Below are positions 17,754 through 25,810 of a stretch of 64,000 nt of DNA, piece by piece (positions within the stretch are counted from its first letter, which is position 1; every line of letters starts with the position of its first letter). Both the position numbers and the translations under genes were made by a program. The notes beneath the pieces were generated by a model. It did no database searches, was not told where the DNA came from, and was given only the letters and a program-made list of their open reading frames with translations. The stretch is taken from positions 124,001 through 188,000 of the forward strand of contig JACRPF010000007.1 of assembly GCA_016214035.1 (NCBI GenBank), in the 5' to 3' direction. The DNA comes from Spirochaetota bacterium. GTDB lineage: Bacteria; Spirochaetota; Brachyspiria; Brachyspirales; JACRPF01.

Positions 17754-18473
17754 ATGCCGGTACGTTTCATTATCACCGTGTGCATGTTCACCGCGCTCCT
17801 CTCCGCGCAGCATGGAATAAGCGCCGCAAATATCGCATCGTTCGCATCAGAGCACTGCCTGCTTACCGGAACGGATACCGACGGCAGCACATTGCGCATC
17901 ATGATGGATACGGCTGCCGCCGTGGACGCGCGATCAAAAACCAGAACGTGGAACATTACTTCATTGCAGCACTTCCCCGGGATCAGCTCCGATAACCGTC
18001 TTTCCGTGCGTCTTTCCGATATGCAGCCGTTTCGCGCAACCAATGCGCGATTCTTCAAAGAGGGCGGATACGCCGAAACGTTCCTGCTCACCAATGAATC
18101 GGTGCCGAACGACAACCCGAAAGTGTTCTTTATCGCCTCGCCGCAGCTTGTCATGTATGTTCTCAGGGCATTCCCGTTCACCTCATCCACCAAAGAGATA
18201 ACCATACGTATGTTCGGCAGCAGAGAGAACGGATTCAATTTTACCATAAGGAATAACGGACTTAAGCGCGTCACCCTGAAAGGATTCGATGCCTGCGATG
18301 CCTATGAGCTCGAACTCGGGGTCGATATTCCGCTTTTTTCGGCGTTCATTCCGAAGTCGTATTACTATTTCCGCAACGACCCCCAGCGGTCGTTCGTCAA
18401 ATTCCGCGGCGCACTGATGCCCGGTGCGAAAGAAAGCGAGCTTGAACTTGCCGAATATTCCATTCAGCGCTGA
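17754..18473 (+). CDS. Exported protein of unknown function
   Basis: A 239-residue protein with a signal peptide (residues ~1-24, ending near SAA). The rest looks beta-rich, with patterns like RLSDMQPFRATNARFFKEGGY and KEITIRMFGSRENGF. I do not recognise the family; periplasmic DUF3108-like barrels are one possibility. It starts three bases after the methylase gene and is followed after 23 bases by the MBL hydrolase, so co-transcription is likely. Confidence 0.7.
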   Translation: MPVRFIITVCMFTALLSAQHGISAANIASFASEHCLLTGTDTDGSTLRIMMDTAAAVDARSKTRTWNITSLQHFPGISSDNRLSVRLSDMQPFRATNARFFKEGGYAETFLLTNESVPNDNPKVFFIASPQLVMYVLRAFPFTSSTKEITIRMFGSRENGFNFTIRNNGLKRVTLKGFDACDAYELELGVDIPLFSAFIPKSYYYFRNDPQRSFVKFRGALMPGAKESELELAEYSIQR

Positions 18474-18496
18474 ACATTACCATCAAGGATATCTCC

Positions 18497-19108
18497 ATGC
18501 CGTTTGAAATAGCAATCGCGACCATAGGACCGTTGATCACAAACTGCTATGTAGCCGGCGATGAGACGAATGCGGTCATCATCGATCCCGCATGGGAACC
18601 GGACACGGATACGATCATCTCATTCGTCAACGGGCGCACCGTGCGGGCGATAGTGCTCACCCACGGACATTTCGATCACCTTGCCGGACTCGGCGCGGTA
18701 CGTGAACAGTACAAAGCCGATGTCTCTATTCATCAGGCGGACGCGGATATGGTGACGGACGCGGGAAGGAATTTATCCTCGTTTTTCGGCACACCGGTAC
18801 AGTTCAGCGCGGCCGAGCGCATCCTTACCGACGGAGATATCATAAACTGCGAGACATTTTCATTGAAGGTTATTCACACGCCGGGCCATACCGCAGGCTC
18901 CATTTGCCTGTATACTGACGGCCATCTGTTCTCCGGCGACACGCTCTTCGCAGCCGGTGTGGGCCGCACCGATTTTCCCGGCGGTGACCATGAGGCGCTC
19001 ATGCGGTCGATCAAGGAACGCATCTACTCGCTTCCGGGCGCAACGCTCTTCTATCCCGGCCATGACGACTGCGGCATCACGCTTGACGAACGAAAAGAGC
19101 GGATATAA
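18497..19108 (+). CDS. MBL-fold metallohydrolase (glyoxalase II-like)
   Basis: A compact 203-residue metallo-beta-lactamase fold hydrolase. Metal ligands are visible in THGHFDHLAG, in HTPGHTAGS, in FSGDTLFAAGVGRTDF and in the last histidine of YPGHDDCG. The size and the GRTDFPGG segment match the small glyoxalase-II-like group (YcbL type), which hydrolyse thioesters such as S-lactoylglutathione; the true substrate is unknown. SD AAGGA lies ahead of the ATG. It ends at the terminator end of the antisense ncRNA. Confidence 0.85.
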   Translation: MPFEIAIATIGPLITNCYVAGDETNAVIIDPAWEPDTDTIISFVNGRTVRAIVLTHGHFDHLAGLGAVREQYKADVSIHQADADMVTDAGRNLSSFFGTPVQFSAAERILTDGDIINCETFSLKVIHTPGHTAGSICLYTDGHLFSGDTLFAAGVGRTDFPGGDHEALMRSIKERIYSLPGATLFYPGHDDCGITLDERKERI

Positions 19109-19298
19109 AAAAAGCCTCCATTCATGCCGTGTGTAATTGTTTATGCACCTGACTAATGTCAGGTGGGTTCCCGCACGATGCTTTTGCCTTCTCTATACCC
19201 GCAAGCGGGCGAGCCTGACAGCCGACACCGGATTTGGGATCCCTATTGTAAGGGAATAAAGGTGCACGACGACATTACATCACGAACACAACAGAGGC
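19107..19298 (-). ncRNA. ssrS: Probable 6S RNA
   Basis: A minus-strand RNA of about 190 nt with a near-consensus promoter and a closing stem. The 5' GCCTC (19294-19298) pairs with GAGGC (19114-19118), followed directly by seven U. Inside, TGTAAT pairs with ATTACA and GCACC with GGTGC, leaving a large central region. The 3' arm has a strong hairpin (CACCTGAC, loop ATTA, GTCAGGTG), as in many 6S RNAs. Size, long-rod folding and strong promoter fit 6S RNA, which sequesters sigma-70 holoenzyme. I cannot run a covariance search, so the family name is less certain than the existence of an RNA gene. Confidence 0.6.
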
Positions 19299-19304
19299 AT
19301 TTTT

Positions 19305-19333
19305 AATATACTAACACTTATCAACTTTGTCAA
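19305..19333 (-). promoter_or_regulatory. Near-consensus sigma-70 promoter of the ncRNA
   Basis: On the minus strand TTGACA (19328-19333) and TATATT (19305-19310) are separated by exactly 17 bases. The -10 box ends seven bases before the start of the GCCTC closing stem. Confidence 0.85.
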
Positions 19334-19367
19334 TGACATATAGTCCGCAACGACTCCGCAGCGGCTC

Positions 19368-19395
19368 TTGCATTTTAGCCGATTTGCCGTACTAT
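19368..19395 (+). promoter_or_regulatory. Candidate promoter of the coiled-coil gene
   Basis: TTGCAT (19368-19373), 16 bases, TACTAT (19390-19395), about 29 bases before the ATG at 19424. The remainder of the 19109-19423 gap is taken up by the ncRNA on the other strand and its promoter. Confidence 0.45.
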
Positions 19396-19423
19396 TGCAA
19401 AATATCGGTACCGAGGTAATTGT

Positions 19424-20032
19424 ATGCGTACGCGAATCATGACATTACTGCTCGCGAATCTCGTCGCGATAATCGTGCTGTCCTATGTGCTCGACGTGTT
19501 CGGTATCGTCAACTATTATTCACTGATGCAGCGCTATCTGTTTTCAAGCATGCCGTTCGTGCCGCAGAAAAAAAGACTGCAGGACACCTACCTCCTCGAA
19601 AAAGAAGAGATCGCGAAGATGCGTATGATATTCCTCGAGCGTGAGAAAGACCTCAAGGCGAAAGAAACGCAGCTTATTGAAAAAGAAAAGGACATCGTCA
19701 GCCGCGAGGATTCGCTCAATGACGGCAAAAAGCAGCTTGCAGTCGCGTGGCAGAGCTATACGAACAAACAGAAGACCGATCTCACCTATGTCGCCATTAC
19801 GAAAGACCTCGCCGTCAAGTGGAAGGAAATGCCGCCCGAAAAAACGGTGCTCATCATTCAGGAGCATGCGAAAAACGGCGAAGATCAGCTCATACTCGAC
19901 GTACTGCTTGAGATGGACAAACAGGCCGCGGCCGAGGGCGCACAGTCGATAACCTCATATCTGCTGAGTTTATTGCCGGCCGATCTTTCGGCACGTCTGC
20001 TTGAGAAATATCGGGCGAGGGCGCAGTCATGA
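19424..20032 (+). CDS. MotE/FlbB-like membrane-anchored coiled-coil protein
   Basis: A 202-residue protein with one N-terminal membrane helix (residues ~6-28), a charged coiled coil (residues ~55-105, rich in KEKE-type heptads such as EREKDLKAKETQLIEKEKD) and a helical C-terminal domain (residues ~115-200). The last part resembles the MgtE-N domain of MotE/FlbB, flagellar proteins that link stator and basal body, notably in spirochaetes. There are no flagellar genes here, so the name rests on architecture alone. GAGG lies upstream of the ATG. Confidence 0.55.
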   Translation: MRTRIMTLLLANLVAIIVLSYVLDVFGIVNYYSLMQRYLFSSMPFVPQKKRLQDTYLLEKEEIAKMRMIFLEREKDLKAKETQLIEKEKDIVSREDSLNDGKKQLAVAWQSYTNKQKTDLTYVAITKDLAVKWKEMPPEKTVLIIQEHAKNGEDQLILDVLLEMDKQAAAEGAQSITSYLLSLLPADLSARLLEKYRARAQS

Positions 20033-20126
20033 CACGGTTCTCCAAGCCGATATTGAATCATTGATGAACACTCAAACCGCGCCGGATGCGCGACAGTAAT
20101 GAAAAACGGACTTCATCCGTGTCAAC

Positions 20127-20151
20127 CGCTAGCGCAAGCGATGCTGGATGC
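20127..20151 (+). repeat. REP-like 25-bp dispersed repeat, copy 1
   Basis: The 25 bases starting CGCTAGCGC and ending TGCTGGATGC recur on the opposite strand at 40673-40697 with 23 of 25 identities. Both copies are intergenic. The rest of the 20033-20232 gap shows a small ACGG/CCGT hairpin near 20107 and nothing else recognisable. Confidence 0.55.
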
Positions 20152-20232
20152 CGTTGCGGAGCCGTACTCGGCGACCACGCGAAAGCGACATCAAAATTTC
20201 GCCAATCATCTTTCCGGGAATATCCTATCGTA

Positions 20233-21081
20233 ATGTATACCCACCGCATCGCCATTATCTATGAAGACGACGCCATTCTGGTCGTCAACAAGGGCCCCGG
20301 CATTGAAGTGGACACACCGCGCGGCGGCACAGAACCGAACAACATCGTCACCATACTGCCGGATCATTTCCCGTTTTTGAAGGGAAAGACACTCATACCG
20401 GTGCACCGCATCGATAAATTCACGAGCGGCATCGTCGTGCTCGCAAAAACGAAAGAGGACGCGGCCGCACTGGAAGAACAGTTCCGTAAAAGAAAAGTGG
20501 AAAAGGCCTACCACGCCATTGTCACCGGAACCGTGCGCATACCGCGCAACAGCATCATCAGACCTATAGAAAGGGATCCGCGTGAACCGAAAAAATTCGC
20601 CGTTGTAAGCAGCGGACGCCCCGCAGTCACGCATTACCAAGTGGAACGGAAACTGCGCGGACACACACTCGTCAAACTGTATCCGAAAACCGGACGCACG
20701 CATCAGCTGCGCGTCCATATGAGCTACATCGGGCATCCCATCGCGGGAGACCGCGTATATTCCCGCAATGCACGCGATTATCCGCTTGAGGGATTCGCGC
20801 TCCTGGCAAAGCGGATAAAATTCGAACATCCGCGTACAAAAAAGGAAATGACGTTTGAAGTGGAATATCCCGCGGATTTCAAACAGCTTATCGCGATGTT
20901 ATCTGATGGTCCCCGGCATGAGACGAAGCGCGTTGAGCCGAGCGCACCGTTCCCCCATTCCAACCGCAAGCCGAAGGGATTCCCCCCCAAGAAAGGCGGC
21001 AAAAAAACCGGCCGCAAACGAATCGCCCGACCCGATAGGGTTCACCGGAACGATTCGCGTCGGAACAAACACTCGCACTGA
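20233..21081 (+). CDS. RluA/RluD-family RNA pseudouridine synthase
   Basis: Converts uridine to pseudouridine in rRNA or tRNA. The catalytic motif HRIDKFTSGIVVLAKT (Asp at about residue 60) is followed by PKTGRTHQLRVHM, both diagnostic. There is no S4 domain. The ATG at 20233 gives YTHRIAIIYEDD, the usual domain start; an upstream ATG would add 49 low-complexity residues. After the fold ends (about residue 220) comes a very basic tail (KPKGFPPKKGGKKTGRKR). That tail is read entirely antisense to the 3' end of the convergent kinase gene. Confidence 0.88.
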   Translation: MYTHRIAIIYEDDAILVVNKGPGIEVDTPRGGTEPNNIVTILPDHFPFLKGKTLIPVHRIDKFTSGIVVLAKTKEDAAALEEQFRKRKVEKAYHAIVTGTVRIPRNSIIRPIERDPREPKKFAVVSSGRPAVTHYQVERKLRGHTLVKLYPKTGRTHQLRVHMSYIGHPIAGDRVYSRNARDYPLEGFALLAKRIKFEHPRTKKEMTFEVEYPADFKQLIAMLSDGPRHETKRVEPSAPFPHSNRKPKGFPPKKGGKKTGRKRIARPDRVHRNDSRRNKHSH

Positions 21082-21789
21082 ACCCCTGTCGGTATACAAT
21101 ATCGCCTGCGCACCGCGCGTCACAATGACAACGGTATCGTATTGTTCCGCAATATCGAGCATTTTCTTTTTTACATCGTCCGAGGTTACTGCAGAACGTT
21201 TTCCCGGGAAGAACGTATCAATAAATTCGCGGTAATTGGGCTTCACCGCATCGGGGCGATGCGTGAGCGACGAGAGAAGATCATCTCCGCGGTAATCGAG
21301 CAGCACTTTTTTACCGGCGGCTTTCGATTCTTTCACCATGATGGGGAAAAGGTTCCTGCTGAAACCGGGCGCCTTCGACCCGCTGATGACCACCGCACGG
21401 CATCGTTTCAGTTCACGGCGAAACACCGCCAAAATGCGGCGTTCAGTACCGGCATTTACGCGCGCACCTTCTTCAACAATTTCCGTGGCGGTATGCTTTT
21501 TTTTATTGATGAGCGTATAGCAGAAACGCAATTCAGCGCCCGACGGCACCGCAATGATGTGATATGGTTCGCGTAATGCGAGTGTATCGAAAATGGGTTC
21601 GAACATGCCGTCTTTTATTGTGATATGCGTAACCCGTTCACCGAGCTGTGCCAGCACACGTGAAACGTGTATACCCTTGCCGGCGACATGTAAATGGTAA
21701 TCACCGCTGCGGTTCACCTCTCCCTCTTCCAGCCCCGTGAGTACGATGGTCTTCTGCAGTACCGGATTAAGGCAGACGGTGAGTATCAC
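20899..21789 (-). CDS. PfkB-family sugar kinase (1-phosphofructokinase/tagatose-6-P kinase-like)
   Basis: Ribokinase-fold kinase. It starts with the LTVCLNPVLQKT type of 1-phosphofructokinases and has HVAGKGIHVSRVLAQLG for sugar-phosphate binding. It ends with the PfkB signature NPIGSGDSFAAGFF containing the catalytic Asp, about 45 residues from the C-terminus. I take GTG at 21789 as start: the frame's first ATG lies deep inside pyrE, and 21789 follows the pyrE stop by 11 bases. The 3' 183 bases overlap the convergent pseudouridine synthase gene. Fructose-1-phosphate or tagatose-6-phosphate are candidate substrates; the latter would suit galactose metabolism. Confidence 0.85.
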   Translation of the reverse strand: MILTVCLNPVLQKTIVLTGLEEGEVNRSGDYHLHVAGKGIHVSRVLAQLGERVTHITIKDGMFEPIFDTLALREPYHIIAVPSGAELRFCYTLINKKKHTATEIVEEGARVNAGTERRILAVFRRELKRCRAVVISGSKAPGFSRNLFPIMVKESKAAGKKVLLDYRGDDLLSSLTHRPDAVKPNYREFIDTFFPGKRSAVTSDDVKKKMLDIAEQYDTVVIVTRGAQAILYTDRGSVRVFVPTRIVPVNPIGSGDSFAAGFFAAFLGGESLRLAVGMGERCARLNALRLMPGTIR

Positions 21790-21800
21790 GCCGTTGTCCG

Positions 21801-22376
21801 TTACTTTCTGCTGCCGGGCTTCACCGGTTTTCCGCCGGCCTTGCAGAGCGGACACTCGTCGGCCTTCCACGAGGTTGCGGCCACCGAATGCAGCCATTCT
21901 TTGCGCATACCGAGGGCTGCACCTTCCGGCTGCGAACGGTCGATGATGGATGCCGCGCCGGCCACAATGCCGCCGTATGAATCGACAAGTGTCTTCACCT
22001 CAAGGATGCTCTTGCCGGTGGTACACACGTCTTCGGCGATAAGCACGCGCTCGCCCTTGGCAATGAAAAATCCGCGTCTGAGCGCGAATACGTTATCAAC
22101 ACGCTCAGCGAAAATGTTACGCACACCCAGCACACGCGCTATTTCATATGCAATGAGAATACCGCCGAACGCCCCTCCGATGACGACGTCAACGTTCTCA
22201 TTTTTATACAGTGCCGCCAGCTTTTCAGCCACATATGCGGCATGTTCGGGATACATGGTAAGCTTTGCGCACTGCACGTATTGATTCGAGTGCAGCCCGC
22301 TTGAGAGCAGAAAATGCCCTTCAAGCAGCGCCTCGGATTTTTTCAAAAGACCAAGCAGATGTTCATCAGTGCGCAT
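21801..22376 (-). CDS. pyrE: Orotate phosphoribosyltransferase PyrE
   Basis: Forms orotidine 5'-phosphate from orotate and PRPP in pyrimidine synthesis. The fold begins with FLLSSGLHSNQYVQC, has VIGGAFGGILIAYEIAR, and the PRPP loop VLIAEDVCTTGKSILE. The length of 191 is typical. A short cysteine pair near the C-terminus (CPLCKAGGKP) is an extension seen in some anaerobes. It sits 54 bases after the MORN lipoprotein and 11 before the PfkB kinase. Confidence 0.92.
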   Translation of the reverse strand: MRTDEHLLGLLKKSEALLEGHFLLSSGLHSNQYVQCAKLTMYPEHAAYVAEKLAALYKNENVDVVIGGAFGGILIAYEIARVLGVRNIFAERVDNVFALRRGFFIAKGERVLIAEDVCTTGKSILEVKTLVDSYGGIVAGAASIIDRSQPEGAALGMRKEWLHSVAATSWKADECPLCKAGGKPVKPGSRK

Positions 22377-22430
22377 TATAATTGTCCTACGGATTGATTT
22401 TCTATATACTGCAATACCGGAATGACTGTG

Positions 22431-23729
22431 CTATTTCATCATATCGGCTTTATTCTCGCCAAGCAGCCATTGCTCCGTCTTGATGACGCCGCCCTGCGCA
22501 TTATAGTCGGTCCATGTGCCGTGCTTGCTGCCCATCTTGTACACGCCGGTGGTCTTTTTGGTAACACCGTCGTCGAAGTACTTGATGTAGGTGCCGTTAT
22601 AATCCTTGGGGGTTATCTGATCGATCTCTTTCATGGAGACATCAACTTCGAAGTCCTTCTTGCCGTCCTTGTAGAACACGCAGCGTCCGTTCGCGAACTC
22701 GCCGCGCTGCGTCAAATCGCGGTCTGGTGCGCCGGTCTCGAGATAGTATTTCCACATATTGCGCTTCGAACCGTTCTCGTAAACGCCTATGCCCTTTATT
22801 TTCAATCCGGGATAATATTCCTTCCACTCGCCTTCGCGCCGGCCGCCTTTATATCCGCCCGCCATGGACATGAACCCTTTCGGGTTGTACATCTTCCATG
22901 CGCCGTCGCGTTTTCCAGCCGCGTAGCTCCCCTCGGCGGCCATACCCGCGTTCGAGAAATACGACACTTCCGGCCCCTCAAGCACATTGCTCACATAGGT
23001 CGATTTTTTCTGTATCTTCCCGTTCTCAAAATAGAATTCGCATTCGCCATTGGTGATATTATTGACGAACATAATCTTCTCACGGAGCATGTCGTTCTCA
23101 TATCTGCTCCAAGCACCGTTCGTGACACCGTTCTCATACGTGCCGACATACTCGATGCCGCCGCTTTCAAAATACGATTTGTATTCGCCGGTCTGTTTGC
23201 CGTCTTTATAGCTTGTCAGTGACTTGATCTTGCCGTTCTTGTAGTATTCTTTCCAGAGCCCCTGACGCTCATCGGCGCCATACTGCCCCTCAAGCGATTT
23301 TTCTCCGGTATCGTAATAGCGGGTGCTGGAACCTTCCAGTTTACCGGCGGTATAACTTACCGTCCGTTCCGTTTTCCCGTTCGGATGATACACGAGCCAC
23401 GTCCCCGACATTGCGCCCTTTTCATAGGCGCCTTTCATCTTTGCCGAACCGGTGTCATAATAGAATGTCCAGGTGCCCGTCTGCGCATCGGCTTCATAAT
23501 CGCCTTTCGACTCAACAGCTCCGTTCTCGTAATATGATGTCCACGTTCCGGTCTTCTGCGCGTTAGTCATCATACCTGTTAACTTCACTTTACCGTTCTT
23601 ATGCATTTCCTTTACAGGGCCATTGACGACTTTCGGATCGTCCTTTTTCTGCGGGCCGCCGCATGACACCAGTGCAACAGCAAGCATTGCCGTGAACGAG
23701 AATAGAATGATTGTTCTTAAATGTTTCAT
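22431..23729 (-). CDS. MORN-repeat lipoprotein (YwqK-like)
   Basis: Surface or periplasmic lipoprotein with lipobox VALVSC (Cys about 23). The mature part consists of about 13 tandem MORN-type repeats of ~22-24 residues with the pattern G-x-W-x-x-Y-Y-x-x-G-x-x-x, for example GTWTFYYDTGSAKMKG and GLWKEYYKNGKIKS. Such proteins are often called toxin-antitoxin YwqK family, but no toxin is adjacent. The ATG at 23729 follows GGAGG; the longer frame would begin 21 residues upstream, inside the promoter. Confidence 0.85.
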   Translation of the reverse strand: MKHLRTIILFSFTAMLAVALVSCGGPQKKDDPKVVNGPVKEMHKNGKVKLTGMMTNAQKTGTWTSYYENGAVESKGDYEADAQTGTWTFYYDTGSAKMKGAYEKGAMSGTWLVYHPNGKTERTVSYTAGKLEGSSTRYYDTGEKSLEGQYGADERQGLWKEYYKNGKIKSLTSYKDGKQTGEYKSYFESGGIEYVGTYENGVTNGAWSRYENDMLREKIMFVNNITNGECEFYFENGKIQKKSTYVSNVLEGPEVSYFSNAGMAAEGSYAAGKRDGAWKMYNPKGFMSMAGGYKGGRREGEWKEYYPGLKIKGIGVYENGSKRNMWKYYLETGAPDRDLTQRGEFANGRCVFYKDGKKDFEVDVSMKEIDQITPKDYNGTYIKYFDDGVTKKTTGVYKMGSKHGTWTDYNAQGGVIKTEQWLLGENKADMMK

Positions 23730-23754
23730 AATCCGCCTCCGCTTTGATTGTTTG

Positions 23755-23782
23755 ATTATAGAAGATGATGCTATTTTGTCAA
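23755..23782 (-). promoter_or_regulatory. Consensus sigma-70 promoter of MORN lipoprotein
   Basis: Minus-strand TTGACA (23777-23782) and TATAAT (23755-23760), both perfect, with a 16-base spacer. It lies in the short gap after the upstream hydrolase gene and should drive the lipoprotein, and perhaps pyrE and the kinase by read-through. Confidence 0.85.
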
Positions 23783-23785
23783 CAT

Positions 23786-24652
23786 TCAGCAATACCTATT
23801 GAACCATGCAAGCGCTGTTCCCGACGATGCAGCAAGATGCTCGCCTTCATAGACGCTGAAATGCCGCGCCTTCGGAATTATTGACATCTCTTTCGGTTCG
23901 TTCGCAGCCGCAAATAACGCATGCGTTTCGGATACCGGGCAGACGATATCATTCTCCGCGCCGATGATGCACACCGGTACACGTACCCTGCGTATAGCAT
24001 CTTCGGGTTTGTACTCGATGATATGCTTAAGCGTGAACAGCGGAATTTTCACCGCAAGCAATGGATACTGCTTCATCGCATTGCCGTAAAACGTTTTTGA
24101 GTCATCATCAGTTAGTATCTGGTCCGGCGTAAGCGCCATGACCTTATTCGTCGTGACCGCACGCTCCCATACTTTTTCTATCGTCGAGAGTACCTTCGCG
24201 CGTCCCGCTGCGTCCTGTCCGCCGAGCACCATGCGCTCCCCGCTCGCGTAGGTTATTTGAGCAACCACGCATTGAACGCGTTCGTCGACAGCGGCTGCAT
24301 GAATAGCGTTCGCCGCCCCGAAACTTGAACCCCAAAGCGCGATGTGATCCCGGCTCACCTCGGGACATGTCCGGATATAGGTGATTGCATTGCGTATATC
24401 AGCCACCTGCTCCGCGGGAACCAGCCGCCCGCGATCGCCTTCACTTTCACCGAATCCGCGATAATCGAAGACGAGCGATGCATAACCTTCTTTTGCATAC
24501 GCCTCGGCGTATCCGGGCAGAAGTATTTCCTTGATTCCGGCAAATCCGTGACAGAGTACGACCGTCTTGCACGGACCGGCCGCATTATCGGGGATATACA
24601 GATGACCCGCCAGTTTTTTCCCTTCGGAATAGAACGAAATATCTTTTCTCAT
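23786..24652 (-). CDS. Alpha/beta hydrolase (acylpeptide hydrolase/esterase-like)
   Basis: A cytosolic 288-residue hydrolase. HG of the oxyanion region is in VLCHGFAGIKE, the nucleophile elbow in LWGSSFGAANAIH, the acid near IIGAENDIVCPVSE and the histidine in KARHFSVYEG. The DYRGFGESEGDRG segment is typical of dienelactone-hydrolase or YfhR-like proteins. The substrate is unknown. It is monocistronic by position; the next gene has its own promoter. Confidence 0.8.
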   Translation of the reverse strand: MRKDISFYSEGKKLAGHLYIPDNAAGPCKTVVLCHGFAGIKEILLPGYAEAYAKEGYASLVFDYRGFGESEGDRGRLVPAEQVADIRNAITYIRTCPEVSRDHIALWGSSFGAANAIHAAAVDERVQCVVAQITYASGERMVLGGQDAAGRAKVLSTIEKVWERAVTTNKVMALTPDQILTDDDSKTFYGNAMKQYPLLAVKIPLFTLKHIIEYKPEDAIRRVRVPVCIIGAENDIVCPVSETHALFAAANEPKEMSIIPKARHFSVYEGEHLAASSGTALAWFNRYC

Positions 24653-24783
24653 TGCGTCCGCCTTGTAAAATGCTCCGGCAATACTATCATAACGCAGTCA
24701 AACCCGCAATACGATGTACGTTTTTGATTAATGTCGCAATGTTCACCGCGCATGCCGATGTCGAAAAAATCACTGTTTGCCGC

Positions 24784-24811
24784 TTGACAAATCATCACGA
24801 TATTGTATTAT
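24784..24811 (+). promoter_or_regulatory. Sigma-70 promoter of rpsB-tsf-pyrH
   Basis: TTGACA (24784-24789), 16 bases, TATTAT (24806-24811). The predicted start near 24818 leaves a leader of about 115 bases before rpsB. Confidence 0.75.
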
Positions 24812-24817
24812 TCTCGG

Positions 24818-24934
24818 CAACACTCCCAAGGTGTAAATCTCCCGGGACGCCACTGGCCGAACGGTGTAATAATTGTCTGAAGCAATGAGAGTACGCCCAT
24901 GGGTTGTACTCTTTTTTATTTTTAAGGAGCATAT
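24818..24934 (+). promoter_or_regulatory. Structured leader of rpsB with terminator-like hairpin (attenuator candidate)
   Basis: The leader has small hairpins (ACAC/GTGT near 24830; CACT/GGTG near 24851; ATTG/CAAT near 24872). It ends with a strong stem AGAGTAC (24888-24894) to GTACTCT (24906-24912), extended inside by GCCC/GGGT, and followed by TTTTTTATTTTT. Only then come the SD AAGGAG and the ATG. An intrinsic terminator between promoter and S2 implies regulated read-through, or autoregulation by S2. Confidence 0.65.
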
Positions 24935-25759
24935 ATGCCGTTACCAAGCATGAAGGAACTTCTCGAAGCGGGCGTTCATTTCGGACACCAGACACGCAAA
25001 TGGAACCCGAAGATGAAGCCCTATATCTTCCAGGAACGTAATAACATCTACATCATCGACCTGATGAAGACGATCAACTATGTCAAATCGGCATATGAAA
25101 AAGTGAAGGAAGTGGCACGCGCCGGCGGCGAATTCCTTTTCGTCGGCACGAAGAAACAGGCATCAAAGAGCATCGAAGACGCGGCAAAGAAATGCGGCGC
25201 ATTCTATATCTCCAACCGCTGGCTCGGCGGCATGCTTACCAATTTCTCGACCATCAAGAACAGCATCGGCCGTTATAAACGCATCGAGCGCATGGAAGTT
25301 GACGGTACGTTCGAAAGCCTCCCGAAACGCGAAGTCGTATATCTTCTCAAGGAAAAAGTAAAGCTCGAGAAGAACCTCATCGGCATCAAGGACATGGAAA
25401 AGCTCCCGGACATGATTTTCATCATCGACCCGGTTGAGGAAGCCATCGCGGTCGAAGAAGCCCGCCGCAGCCATATACCCATCGTCTCCGTCGTCGATAC
25501 CAACTGCAACCCGGACCTCATCGACGTCATCATCCCGGGCAACGACGATGCAATACGCGCGATCAACCTCTTCACGAACGTCATCGCAGACGCGATCATC
25601 GACGGCCAGAACGAAGCAGGCAAGGAAACGCTCACAACCGCAACGGCTGAAGCAGCCGAAAGCGCACCTGAAAACGCCGCGGCAGAGAACACAACCGCTC
25701 CCGCGGAAAGCGCACCGGTTGCAGCGGCACCTGAAGGCGACGCAAAGGTAGAAGCATAA
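24935..25759 (+). CDS. rpsB: 30S ribosomal protein S2
   Basis: Small-subunit protein that binds late at the neck of the 30S head. The start [17 protein letters not shown] and the stretches [11 protein letters not shown] and [16 protein letters not shown] are diagnostic. The protein has 274 residues, about 35 more than E. coli S2, because of an Ala/Glu/Pro-rich C-terminal tail (from about residue 232). SD AAGGAG is well placed. First gene of the conserved rpsB-tsf-pyrH operon. Confidence 0.97.
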   Translation: MPLPSMKELLEAGVHFGHQTRKWNPKMKPYIFQERNNIYIIDLMKTINYVKSAYEKVKEVARAGGEFLFVGTKKQASKSIEDAAKKCGAFYISNRWLGGMLTNFSTIKNSIGRYKRIERMEVDGTFESLPKREVVYLLKEKVKLEKNLIGIKDMEKLPDMIFIIDPVEEAIAVEEARRSHIPIVSVVDTNCNPDLIDVIIPGNDDAIRAINLFTNVIADAIIDGQNEAGKETLTTATAEAAESAPENAAAENTTAPAESAPVAAAPEGDAKVEA

Positions 25760-25810
25760 CGGCTCTGCACAATACGCATTGAGCCGATCAATCTAAGGAG
25801 AAGCATTACA

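Noticed and set aside
19107-19298. tmRNA or SRP RNA
   Set aside because: Too short and no tRNA-like ends or tag frame for tmRNA; no GGAA tetraloop SRP core seen.
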